Shown in pieces: positions 1 through 5,354 of a stretch of DNA of 5,354 nt. This DNA comes from CAZYZQ01 sp964652075 (lineage in GTDB: Bacteria > Bacillota > Clostridia > Oscillospirales > Oscillospiraceae), in contig CAZYZQ010000124.1 in NCBI GenBank assembly GCA_964652075.1, positions 1 to 5,354 on the forward strand, read 5' to 3'. A program made the position numbers and the translations under genes. Position 1 is the first letter of the stretch. Each line of letters opens with the position of its first letter. The notes below the pieces were generated by a model, which was given only the letters and a program-made list of their open reading frames with translations, did not search any database and had not been told where the DNA came from.

Positions 1-811
1 AGACGCGCGTACCCATAAAGCGCTCGCAGTCGGCGCGCGCCATTGTGCTGATTTTCTTGAGCATCGCGCCCTGCTTGCCGATGATGATGCCCTTGTGGCT
101 GGCCTTTTCGCAGTAGATTGTCGCATCGATATCAATAATCCCGTTGTCGCGCTCGGAGAATTTTGTGATCTCCACCGCCGTACCGTGCGGCACCTCCTTG
201 TCGAGGCACCACAAAAGCTTTTCGCGCAGAATTTCCGCCATGACCTGCCGCTCCGGCTGATCGGTTGTCTCGCCGTCCGGGAACAGCTGCGGGCCTGGGA
301 CGGCGAATTTCTCCGCTTCCTGCAAAAGCTCCTCCACGCCGTCCTTCTCCTTCGCGGAGATTGGGACCACGGCGGCAAAGTCGTGCTGCGCGGTGTAGGC
401 TGCGATGACGCCGAGCAGCGCTTCCTTTTCTTCCAGCGTGTCAATCTTGTTGATGACCAGAATCGCGGGCGCGTTTGCGGCCTTGATCTGGCGGATTAAC
501 TCCTGCTCCTGCACGCCGACCGATGCGATTGGCTCCACAAGCAGCAAAATGGCGTCGACATCGACGACGGATTCCTGCACCACGTCGACCATGTAGCTTC
601 CCAGCTTCGTGCGCGGCCGGTGAAAGCCCGGCGTGTCGATAAAAACAAGCTGGGTATCTCCCCTGTTCACGATCCCGCAGATACGGTTGCGCGTGGTCTG
701 CGGCTTATTCGAGACAATGGCGATTTTTTCGCCCACAATGGCGTTTGTCAGCGTCGATTTACCCACATTTGGGCGTCCGACGATGGTAATCATTCCGGAT
801 TTTGTGATCAT
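1..811 (-). CDS. era: GTPase Era, 30S ribosome assembly factor (partial, C-terminus beyond window)
   Basis: Era binds GTP through its N-terminal domain and the 3' end of 16S rRNA through a C-terminal KH domain, helping small-subunit maturation at the ribosome and inner membrane. The minus-strand frame is open from ATG at 811 to the window edge, giving 270 codons of a family usually near 300 residues. All G motifs are visible: G1 GRPNVGKS (12-19), G2 region PQTTR (37-41), G3 DTPGF (59-63), G4 NKID (121-124) and G5 SAK (152-154). The Era-typical stretch TDQPERQV (183-190) leads into the KH domain, whose loop is GKQGAMLKKI (245-254). The start is supported by AGAGGGAAG upstream, a Shine-Dalgarno site that overlaps the ybeY stop codon; a second in-frame ATG lies six codons later. 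The gene is last in the visible operon. The missing end is due only to the window edge. Confidence 0.97.
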   Translation of the reverse strand, partial: MITKSGMITIVGRPNVGKSTLTNAIVGEKIAIVSNKPQTTRNRICGIVNRGDTQLVFIDTPGFHRPRTKLGSYMVDVVQESVVDVDAILLLVEPIASVGVQEQELIRQIKAANAPAILVINKIDTLEEKEALLGVIAAYTAQHDFAAVVPISAKEKDGVEELLQEAEKFAVPGPQLFPDGETTDQPERQVMAEILREKLLWCLDKEVPHGTAVEITKFSERDNGIIDIDATIYCEKASHKGIIIGKQGAMLKKISTMARADCERFMGTRV

Positions 812-822
812 AGCGCTTCCCT

Positions 823-1323
823 CTACTTTCTCGGCAGCTCAATTTCAGCGAGGATGGCCTCCTCGCGCGCGCGCATCTGCCGTTTCATCGGGCCTTCATC
901 CAGATGGTCATAGCCCAGAAGGTGCAGGATCGAATGAATGGCCAGATAACCTGTCTCACGTTTGAAGCTGTGGCCGAATTCGTCGGCCTGCGACGCCGCC
1001 CGTTCGGCGGAGATCACCATATCCCCCAAAGGCAGCAGGCCCGTTTCGGGGTCAACCAGCGACGAGACATCCTCCGGGAATTTACCCGGCTCGAGCTGGA
1101 ACATGGGGAAGCTCAGAACGTCCGTCGGCCTGTCCAGCTTGCGCATGGCGCGGTTGATCGCCTGAATGCCGGCGTCATCCGTAACCAGCACATTGATTTC
1201 ACAGGGGACATGGACGCCCTCTGCCTCCAGCGCCGCCGAGATGCACGTTTTCAAGTGCAGCTTTAATAGCGCGCGGCCGCGCTGCTTCTGCGCGAATCGG
1301 ATCGTAATTTTATGCCCGGTCAT
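823..1323 (-). CDS. ybeY: Endoribonuclease YbeY (rRNA maturation factor)
   Basis: YbeY is a zinc-dependent endoribonuclease needed for 16S rRNA 3'-end processing and ribosome quality control. The 166-residue protein has the family length. The metal-binding motif HxxxHxxxxxH is present as HSILHLLGYDH, with histidines at 130, 134 and 140. Other family landmarks are INRAMRKLDRPTDVLSFPM (56-74) and LGDMVIS (99-105). The ATG at 1323 overlaps the phoH stop in an ATGA arrangement, and GGGAGG lies about 8 bases upstream inside the end of phoH, so reinitiation or coupling is likely. In B. subtilis, pgpH lies between phoH and ybeY, and dgkA and cdd between ybeY and era; here none of them is present. 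The clear catalytic motif makes the identification firm. Confidence 0.97.
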   Translation of the reverse strand: MTGHKITIRFAQKQRGRALLKLHLKTCISAALEAEGVHVPCEINVLVTDDAGIQAINRAMRKLDRPTDVLSFPMFQLEPGKFPEDVSSLVDPETGLLPLGDMVISAERAASQADEFGHSFKRETGYLAIHSILHLLGYDHLDEGPMKRQMRAREEAILAEIELPRK

Positions 1324-2315
1324 TTCACGTTCCTCCCCACCGGCCGCTTTCCTGCGGGCGCCGGTTTTTTCTCAAAGTTTTCATAGGCCGCGATAATCCG
1401 CTGCACCAACGCGTGCCGCACGACATCCGCCGCTGTCAGGCGCTGCACTGCGACGTCCTCAATGCCGTCCAGAATCCGGATGGCGTCCTTCAGGCCGCTG
1501 GTCTTGTCGGCTGGCAGGTCGATCTGTGTGATGTCGCCCGTAATCACGATTTTGGAACCAAACCCAAGGCGCGTCAGGAACATTTTCATCTGCTCGCGCG
1601 TCGTGTTCTGCGCCTCATCCAGAATGATAAAGCTGTCGTCCAGCGTCCGGCCACGCATGTAGGCCAGCGGCGCCACCTCAATATTACCGCGCTCGAGATA
1701 TTTTGCGTACGTCTCCGGCCCGAGCATCTCGAACAGCGCGTCATAGAGGGGGCGCAGATACGGGTCGACATTGTTCTGCAAATCGCCCGGCAGGAAGCCC
1801 AGCCGCTCGCCCGCTTCCACGGCGGGCCGCGTCAGGATGATCCGGTTGACCTGCTTGGCACGGAACGCCGTGACAGCTGCGGCGACGGCCAGATATGTTT
1901 TGCCGGTGCCGGCCGGACCGACGCCGACCGTGATTGTGTTTTTCGCAATCGCTTTGATATATTTCTGCTGGCCCAAGGTCTTTGCCTTCACGGGTTTTCC
2001 GGAGGCCGTGACACAGACAACATCCTTCGCCATCTGTGCAACCTGCTGCTCGTTCCCCGTTTCGACAAGCGAAATCACATAGCGCACCTTCTGCTCGTCG
2101 ATCTGCTCTCCCTTTGCCGCGAGCGACAGCAGCGATTCCACCGCGCGGCCGCCGCGGTCAACGGCCTCTTCGTCGCCGCAGATCTTCAGCTCCGTCCCGC
2201 GGTTGACAACGCTGACGCCGAACGCGCTCTCGACGCGCTTCATATTTTCATCGAACGAGCCGAACACGCTAATGATCTGCTCCACCCGTTCCGCGTTGAT
2301 AGTCCGTTCTGTCAT
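1320..2315 (-). CDS. phoH: PhoH family protein (PhoL-type ATPase)
   Basis: PhoH-like proteins are cytoplasmic P-loop ATPases related to the core of superfamily 1 helicases and are linked to RNA metabolism. Their gene is very often next to ybeY. The 331-residue product has a small N-terminal KH-like region (about 13-65), Walker A GPAGTGKT (133-140), Walker B FIILDEAQN (229-237), GDITQIDLP (260-268), and the family's closing segment DVVRHALVQRIIAAYE (297-312). A short basic tail rich in Pro, Lys and Arg follows. The ATG at 2315 is preceded by GCGGAGAAGAGGAG, which contains two overlapping Shine-Dalgarno candidates; the GGAG about 9 bases away has the better spacing. The first 47 bases overlap the 3' end of yqfD. 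The start puts about 16 residues before the conserved VFGSFDENMK, as in relatives, which argues against trimming it. The biochemical substrate is not evident from sequence. Confidence 0.95.
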   Translation of the reverse strand: MTERTINAERVEQIISVFGSFDENMKRVESAFGVSVVNRGTELKICGDEEAVDRGGRAVESLLSLAAKGEQIDEQKVRYVISLVETGNEQQVAQMAKDVVCVTASGKPVKAKTLGQQKYIKAIAKNTITVGVGPAGTGKTYLAVAAAVTAFRAKQVNRIILTRPAVEAGERLGFLPGDLQNNVDPYLRPLYDALFEMLGPETYAKYLERGNIEVAPLAYMRGRTLDDSFIILDEAQNTTREQMKMFLTRLGFGSKIVITGDITQIDLPADKTSGLKDAIRILDGIEDVAVQRLTAADVVRHALVQRIIAAYENFEKKPAPAGKRPVGRNVK

Positions 2316-3498
2316 ACTCCTCTTCTCCGCTTTTGTAAATTTCAGATTCCCGTGCGATCATCTCACGGCAGGTAAAAACCGCCTGATAGATCCACAGGCC
2401 GTTTGCATGTGCTGTATCCCCCGCCGTCTCCAGCACCTCGGCCGCGACAGCGTGCTCCACCAGCTCATGGATCAGCGTCTGCTGCAACAGGCGCGCCGGA
2501 TCGGCGGACGCTACCTCCTGAATGCGGTAGCTGCGCTGCACGGTTTTTTCAAGCCGAACCGGCAGCAAAATGCCGCCCGGCAGCCGCAACGGTTTGATCA
2601 AAGTCATTTTATCACAGTTGCCACCTGAAATTCCACTACCCGGAGACAAATTTATTCTTTTTTTCCCGAGGATTAAGGCATAGCGGCACGTCTCCTCTCC
2701 CGTATACTGCTTACACAGCTGCATATCCGGCATAATTGCGGCCTTTTTCTGCCATGTCTTTGCGTAAATCTCGCCCATTGCGTGCATCTCCTGTACCCAG
2801 AGCGTCCGATCCCCGAGGCCGGAGACTAGGAGCTGGCCCTGCAAAACCGCATCGCCGGGCTTTACCACTGCGTCGCCGCAGAGTACATTCATCTCCAGGA
2901 TCAGGCCGCTGCGGGAGGCGACCAGGTTACACGGCGTCCGCCGCTCGGCAAGCTCCGGCTTTGGGTCGCGTTCGCGCACCAGCACCTCCGCGCAGCCGCC
3001 ATATAGGTTGACCGTAATCTGCTGTAGCTCCGGCAGGAGTGCGAGCACATGGTTTTCCACAACCTGCGCGTCAAGTGAAAAATCCCACGTTCCGACGCCC
3101 GCGCCCGACGCTTCCAGCGCCGCAAGGATCTGCAAGTCGGAGACCTGCGTGTTGCCGGAGATGTCATAGTACCAGATAAAGTGCTGCAGCAGCATGACCA
3201 GCGCAATGCTGCAAAGCAGCCCCAGAAGCAGCACGGGGCGGCGGCGCAGCCCGCCGAACGCGGCGGAAAACCCACTTTTTTGCAAGACCTCGACGGAACA
3301 CATGGCCTTTTTGGCAATTTGCCGCAGCCGGAACAGGTCCGTCCGGAAGACGGAGAGCTCCATGGTCAGATCGTCCACCCGCCGCAAATCCCAGAACGCG
3401 ATACGCGCGCGGGCAAGCCGGTTTGGCAGCTGCTCCGGTGACGCCCCTTTTGCGCGGATGCGCAGCACGCCGCGCAGATAAAAGGTCAGACGCTGCAT
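2269..3498 (-). CDS. yqfD: Sporulation protein YqfD
   Basis: YqfD is a membrane-anchored protein conserved in endospore formers and expressed in the mother cell under sigma-E in Bacillus; its molecular role is not well defined. The 409-residue product has the family layout. An N-terminal cytoplasmic part contains FWDLRR (35-40) and FRTDLFRLRQIAKK (51-64). A single hydrophobic span lies at about 88-107, followed by IWYYDISGN (108-116). A large extracytoplasmic region includes PCNLVASRSGLI (189-200), VKPGDAVLQGQLLVSG (212-227) and HAMGEIYAKTW (239-249). GKKRINL (278-284) and CDKM (295-298) come near the end. The ATG at 3498 lies inside the last codons of yqfC, with GGAGGG about 7 bases upstream, so it is probably coupled to yqfC. 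The polar C-terminal tail (about 388-409) runs 47 bases into phoH. Confidence 0.93.
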   Translation of the reverse strand: MQRLTFYLRGVLRIRAKGASPEQLPNRLARARIAFWDLRRVDDLTMELSVFRTDLFRLRQIAKKAMCSVEVLQKSGFSAAFGGLRRRPVLLLGLLCSIALVMLLQHFIWYYDISGNTQVSDLQILAALEASGAGVGTWDFSLDAQVVENHVLALLPELQQITVNLYGGCAEVLVRERDPKPELAERRTPCNLVASRSGLILEMNVLCGDAVVKPGDAVLQGQLLVSGLGDRTLWVQEMHAMGEIYAKTWQKKAAIMPDMQLCKQYTGEETCRYALILGKKRINLSPGSGISGGNCDKMTLIKPLRLPGGILLPVRLEKTVQRSYRIQEVASADPARLLQQTLIHELVEHAVAAEVLETAGDTAHANGLWIYQAVFTCREMIARESEIYKSGEEEYDRTDYQRGTGGADH

Positions 3499-3779
3499 CC
3501 GGAGCCCTCCATGGAAACAGTTTGGAGCTGCCCACCCACGGTGATGCGTTCCTGATTCATCCGACGGATGGTCAGCGACTTGCCCTGTATGGTCACAGTC
3601 CCGTAGGCGACCTTGAGCGTGATCTCTGTGTCAGTAAACTGGACAATGCCGCCATATGGCTCCAGCGTCAGCTCCGAAAAACCGATAATCTCCAACCGCG
3701 GGGTCCCGGCCACGGCGCTGGCCGGCAGATCCAGCGAATCTGCGACCCGTTTTCGTAATGTGTCCTCCCGTTTGGCCAT
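3486..3779 (-). CDS. yqfC: Sporulation protein YqfC
   Basis: This 97-residue protein matches the YqfC family, small beta-rich proteins always found just upstream of yqfD in spore formers and part of the sigma-E regulon in Bacillus. Visible landmarks are LPASAVAGTPRLEIIGFSEL (18-37), a glycine turn PYGGIVQF (41-48), the repeated beta-strand pattern to about 73, and LTIRRMNQERITVGGQL (69-85). The frame stays open far upstream on this strand, opposite ylbJ, so the start has to be chosen. The ATG at 3779 has AAAGGAG about 10 bases upstream and gives the family length. A GTG three codons earlier lies too close to that Shine-Dalgarno site. The gene is first in the minus-strand operon, and its last 13 bases overlap yqfD. 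Its precise role in sporulation is unknown. Confidence 0.92.
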   Translation of the reverse strand: MAKREDTLRKRVADSLDLPASAVAGTPRLEIIGFSELTLEPYGGIVQFTDTEITLKVAYGTVTIQGKSLTIRRMNQERITVGGQLQTVSMEGSGCSV

Positions 3780-3789
3780 TGCATCCACG

Positions 3790-3797
3790 CTCCTTTT
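3790..3797 (-). promoter_or_regulatory. Ribosome binding site of yqfC
   Basis: On the minus strand this reads AAAAGGAG and lies about 10 bases before the ATG at 3779. It is what selects that start within a reading frame that remains open for several hundred bases upstream. Confidence 0.75.
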
Positions 3798-3806
3798 CTT
3801 CGGGGC

Positions 3807-3834
3807 AGTATATGATGGACTGGCAATTTTTTGA
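3807..3834 (-). promoter_or_regulatory. Candidate sigma-E-type promoter for yqfC-yqfD
   Basis: On the minus strand a -10 element CATATACT (3814-3807) resembles the Bacillus sigma-E consensus CATACAMT. A weak -35-like TCAAAAA (3834-3828) precedes it with a 13-base spacer, about one base shorter than usual. Transcription would begin near 3800, just ahead of the ribosome binding site. The known sigma-E control of yqfC in Bacillus supports the assignment. The -10 match is good and the -35 match is only partial. If the whole cluster is transcribed from here, vegetative expression of phoH, ybeY and era would need another promoter that I cannot identify. Confidence 0.45.
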
Positions 3835-3850
3835 ACCGGGCGCATATGGT
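3824..3850 (+). promoter_or_regulatory. Candidate sigma-E-type promoter for ylbJ
   Basis: A -10-like CATATGGT (3843-3850) follows a -35-like GCAATTT (about 3824-3830) with a 13-base spacer. Both halves match the sigma-E consensus only partly. The predicted transcription start, near 3857, falls on the ribosome binding site and leaves a very short leader, which counts against it. The context favours it: ylbJ belongs to the sigma-E regulon in Bacillus, and the same T-rich tract serves the opposite promoter. Confidence 0.3.
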
Positions 3851-3856
3851 TTTCCT

Positions 3857-3863
3857 GAGGTGA
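3857..3863 (+). promoter_or_regulatory. Ribosome binding site fixing the ylbJ start
   Basis: GAGGTGA, an almost perfect anti-16S match, lies 5 bases before the ATG at 3869. In-frame ATGs at 3812 and 3815 have only a weak GGGG-type site, and the one at 3758 lies inside yqfC. The Shine-Dalgarno site therefore favours 3869. Confidence 0.8.
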
Positions 3864-3868
3864 GAGAC

Positions 3869-5044
3869 ATGGCAAGACTGCTGCGGCACCGGTGGGTGCG
3901 CGATTTCCTGTTTGCGTGTATGCTGGCGCTCGCGGCCGGAAGCCTGCTGGCGTTTCCAACAGAAGCGATCGAAGCGGCGAAGAAGGGGCTTTCAATCTGC
4001 GCAAATGCGATTGTACCGTCACTTTTGCCCTTTTTCGTGCTCTCGTCGCTCTGCGTCGAGCTGGGGCTGATCCGATACCTCGGGCGCCTGCTGGAGCCGC
4101 TGATGCAGCCGCTGTTTCGTCTGCGCGGCGCCTGTGCGGCAGCGCTGGCGCTCGGCATGATTGGCGGTTATCCAGTCGGCGCGAAAACCGCCATTGCCCT
4201 CTACGAAAGCGGCCATATACAGAAGGACGAAGCGGAACATCTGCTTGCCTTCTGCAACAACTGCGGCCCGGCGTTTCTCTTTGGCGTGGTCGGCGCGGGT
4301 GTGTTCCAGAGCGGCGCAATCGGCGCGTTTTTGTTTTGCAGCCATATTCTCGCATCGCTGCTGGTCGGGGTCCTGCTGCGCGGGCGCAGGCCGAAGCAGC
4401 GTGTGACCGGCAGAATGCTCTCACGCGTAGAAACAGTCCGTTTTTCCGCAGCCTTTACAAAATCTGTGACGGACGCCGTGCGTTCCACACTGTCGATCTG
4501 CGGATTTGTCATATTCTTTACAGTCGTTATCCGGATTTTATTTTGCAGCGGCCTGATGGGGCGGCTGATTGCGGCGGTTGCGAGGATTTTGCAGCCCTTC
4601 GGCATGTCGGACGGCCTGGCAAAGAGCCTCCTGCTCGGCGCTATCGAGATGACCTCCGGTGTCTGGAGCCTGCAATCTGCGGCGGGCAGCATGGCCTCAC
4701 AGCTCTGTATGGCCGCATTTATACTCGGGTGGGCCGGGCTGTGCGTCCACTGCCAAACCCTGTCGTTTCTGGGCGATGCGGGGCTCTCCGCGCGGGTGTA
4801 CTTGTTTGGAAAGCTTCTGCACGGCCTCTTGGCTGCCGCGCTGACATGGGGCGCGCTGCGCCTGTTCCCGCAGCACGTCACGGCGTTCTATATCCGGCAG
4901 GTCTCGACGTTTGCCAATCTGGACTTCTCCACAGCCCTGCGCTCGGCAACCCTCTGCGCGGCGGTCGTCTGGGGAATTGTCTGCCTGATCTCCGTCTGTA
5001 TGATGCTGGGGACATCTGGACATCGCCGCCGGAATCTGTTATAA
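3869..5044 (+). CDS. ylbJ: Sporulation integral membrane protein YlbJ (nucleoside-recognition/Gate domain)
   Basis: YlbJ is a polytopic membrane protein needed for normal spore formation in Bacillus and expressed in the mother cell. It belongs to the nucleoside-recognition (Gate) group of transporter-like proteins, but its substrate is unknown. The 391-residue product (about 408 in B. subtilis) starts with a short basic segment and a hydrophobic span at about 11-29. It then shows IVPSLLPFFVLSSL (48-61), GGYPVGAK (99-106) and FCNNCGPAF (128-136), followed by a basic loop at 171-183. The second half has helices from about 207, GAIEMTSG (257-264) and GWAGLCVHCQ (287-296). The two halves look like a duplicated unit, each ending in a CxxC motif, and there are 15 cysteines in all. 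The start at 3869 is chosen for its GAGGTGA site. The gene diverges from yqfC. A related clostridial paralogue of YlbJ cannot be excluded. Confidence 0.88.
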   Translation: MARLLRHRWVRDFLFACMLALAAGSLLAFPTEAIEAAKKGLSICANAIVPSLLPFFVLSSLCVELGLIRYLGRLLEPLMQPLFRLRGACAAALALGMIGGYPVGAKTAIALYESGHIQKDEAEHLLAFCNNCGPAFLFGVVGAGVFQSGAIGAFLFCSHILASLLVGVLLRGRRPKQRVTGRMLSRVETVRFSAAFTKSVTDAVRSTLSICGFVIFFTVVIRILFCSGLMGRLIAAVARILQPFGMSDGLAKSLLLGAIEMTSGVWSLQSAAGSMASQLCMAAFILGWAGLCVHCQTLSFLGDAGLSARVYLFGKLLHGLLAAALTWGALRLFPQHVTAFYIRQVSTFANLDFSTALRSATLCAAVVWGIVCLISVCMMLGTSGHRRRNLL

Positions 5045-5045
5045 T
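5017..5045 (+). promoter_or_regulatory. Candidate sigma-A promoter for the small cysteine-rich gene
   Basis: TGGACA (5017-5022) is one mismatch from TTGACA. After exactly 17 bases comes TATAAT (5040-5045), a perfect -10, preceded by TG at 5037-5038 to form an extended -10. Both boxes lie in the end of ylbJ, and the -10 covers its TAA stop. Transcription should begin near 5052, about 16 bases before the ATG of the next gene. This is the best promoter match I find in the window. It suggests vegetative expression of the small gene independently of ylbJ. Confidence 0.7.
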
Positions 5046-5067
5046 GACGTAGAAAGGGGCGGATTCT

Positions 5068-5277
5068 ATGTTATTTCGCAAAAATATAGAAAAGCACTGC
5101 GCCTACTGCGCGCTGGCCGGAGAGGTGGACGCGGCGCATATGATCTGCCGCCGGTGCGGAATTGTCCCATCTGAGCACGCCTGCCGGCACTTCGTCTATG
5201 ATCCGCTCAAGCGTGTCCCGCCAAAGCAAATGCCGGCGGATTTCTCGAAATATGATCAGAAGGACTTCTCCCTCTGA
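5068..5277 (+). CDS. Small cysteine-rich protein, probable metal-binding, function unknown
   Basis: This 69-residue protein begins with CAYC (Cys11, Cys14), continues with CRRC (Cys27, Cys30) and has a fifth cysteine in the segment CRHFVYDPLKRVPP (39-52). It ends in DFSKYDQKDFSL (58-69). The paired CxxC motifs 12 residues apart resemble a zinc knuckle, and Cys39 or nearby histidines (His10, His24, His37, His41) could also serve as ligands. I recall similar unnamed proteins with a CRxFxYDPLKRxPP segment and an acidic-aromatic DFSL end in many clostridial genomes, but I cannot name a family or role. The start is supported by AAAGGGG (5053-5059), 8 bases upstream. It lies 23 bases after ylbJ but seems to have its own sigma-A promoter. 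There is no signal peptide or membrane span, so it is probably cytoplasmic. Confidence 0.85.
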   Translation: MLFRKNIEKHCAYCALAGEVDAAHMICRRCGIVPSEHACRHFVYDPLKRVPPKQMPADFSKYDQKDFSL

Positions 5278-5354
5278 ACGAAAGACGCAGCCCTGATGTG
5301 TGAACCGCTACCCGTCAAGAGGACAGTGAAAAGATATAAAATTTTCCCGGCCAG
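5278..5354. other. Non-coding tail with no recognisable feature
   Basis: After the small gene's stop there is no clear stem-loop with a T-run, so I see no intrinsic terminator. An AT-rich stretch (about 5331-5346) contains TATAAA and AAAATTTT, but nothing like a -35 box lies at the right distance. It may belong to the upstream region of a gene beyond the window. Confidence 0.5.

Noticed and set aside
854..866. Alternating CG run as a possible repeat or Z-DNA site
   Set aside because: It is short, lies inside ybeY and encodes ordinary Arg and Ala codons in a GC-rich genome.
904..937. Serine in place of glycine in the YbeY histidine motif (HSILHLLGYDH)
   Set aside because: Ser at this position occurs among normal YbeY proteins, and all three histidines are intact, so no loss of activity is implied.
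1413..2375. 320-codon plus-strand open frame opposite phoH
   Set aside because: Its composition is that of an antisense shadow (rich in Arg, His, Gln and Leu, no motif), while the minus strand carries a full PhoH with all ATPase motifs.
2588..2690. AT-rich patch within yqfD as an internal promoter for phoH
   Set aside because: A TAAAAT box is present on the minus strand, but no acceptable -35 lies 16-18 bases upstream, and the patch encodes conserved YqfD residues.
3811..3816. TATGAT as a sigma-A -10 for ylbJ
   Set aside because: No TTGACA-like sequence lies at the right distance; the nearest TTGCAT is about 26 bases away.
3780..4424. Long minus-strand extension of the yqfC reading frame (312 residues in all)
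   Set aside because: It runs opposite ylbJ, is rich in Arg, Ala and Pro as expected of an antisense shadow in GC-rich DNA, and YqfC proteins are only about 95 residues. A good Shine-Dalgarno site marks the short start at 3779.
3892..5052. 386-codon plus-strand open frame overlapping ylbJ
   Set aside because: It is the +1-type shadow of ylbJ, very rich in Arg, Ala and Gly, with no hydrophobic or motif structure. The ylbJ frame has a clear membrane-protein pattern and Shine-Dalgarno site.
5334..5340. TATAAA near the window end as a -10 box
   Set aside because: The sequence 17 bases upstream (around 5312-5317) does not resemble a -35 box, and no gene start is visible downstream.

Overview
The window looks like a core-genome segment of a fairly GC-rich, endospore-forming member of the Firmicutes, most likely a clostridial lineage such as Oscillospiraceae/Ruminococcaceae. 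The pointers are the conserved order yqfC-yqfD-phoH-ybeY-era, the sporulation proteins YqfC, YqfD and YlbJ, and strong Shine-Dalgarno sites. The taxonomic call is an inference from gene content and style. I see no mobile element, CRISPR array, tRNA or rRNA.

Positions 1-3779 are a compact operon on the minus strand. Read in its own direction it runs yqfC (3779-3486), yqfD (3498-2269), phoH (2315-1320), ybeY (1323-823) and era (811 to the window edge, cut off in its KH domain). Neighbouring genes overlap by 13, 47 and 4 bases, and ybeY and era are 11 bases apart, so translational coupling is likely. The first two genes belong to sporulation (mother-cell sigma-E regulon in Bacillus). The last three act in RNA metabolism and ribosome maturation: PhoH ATPase, YbeY endoribonuclease and Era 16S/30S assembly GTPase. 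Compared with the B. subtilis order, pgpH, dgkA and cdd are absent from inside the cluster.

Positions 3780-3868 form a short divergent intergenic region. It carries sigma-E-like promoter sequences on both strands, whose -35 parts share the same T-rich stretch.

Positions 3869-5044, on the plus strand, encode YlbJ, a multi-pass sporulation membrane protein of the nucleoside-recognition/Gate type. It has two half-repeats, each followed by a CxxC motif. It is followed at 5068-5277 by a 69-residue cysteine-rich protein of unknown function. That small gene appears to have its own near-consensus housekeeping promoter, placed over the ylbJ stop codon. The last 77 bases hold no gene that I can support.
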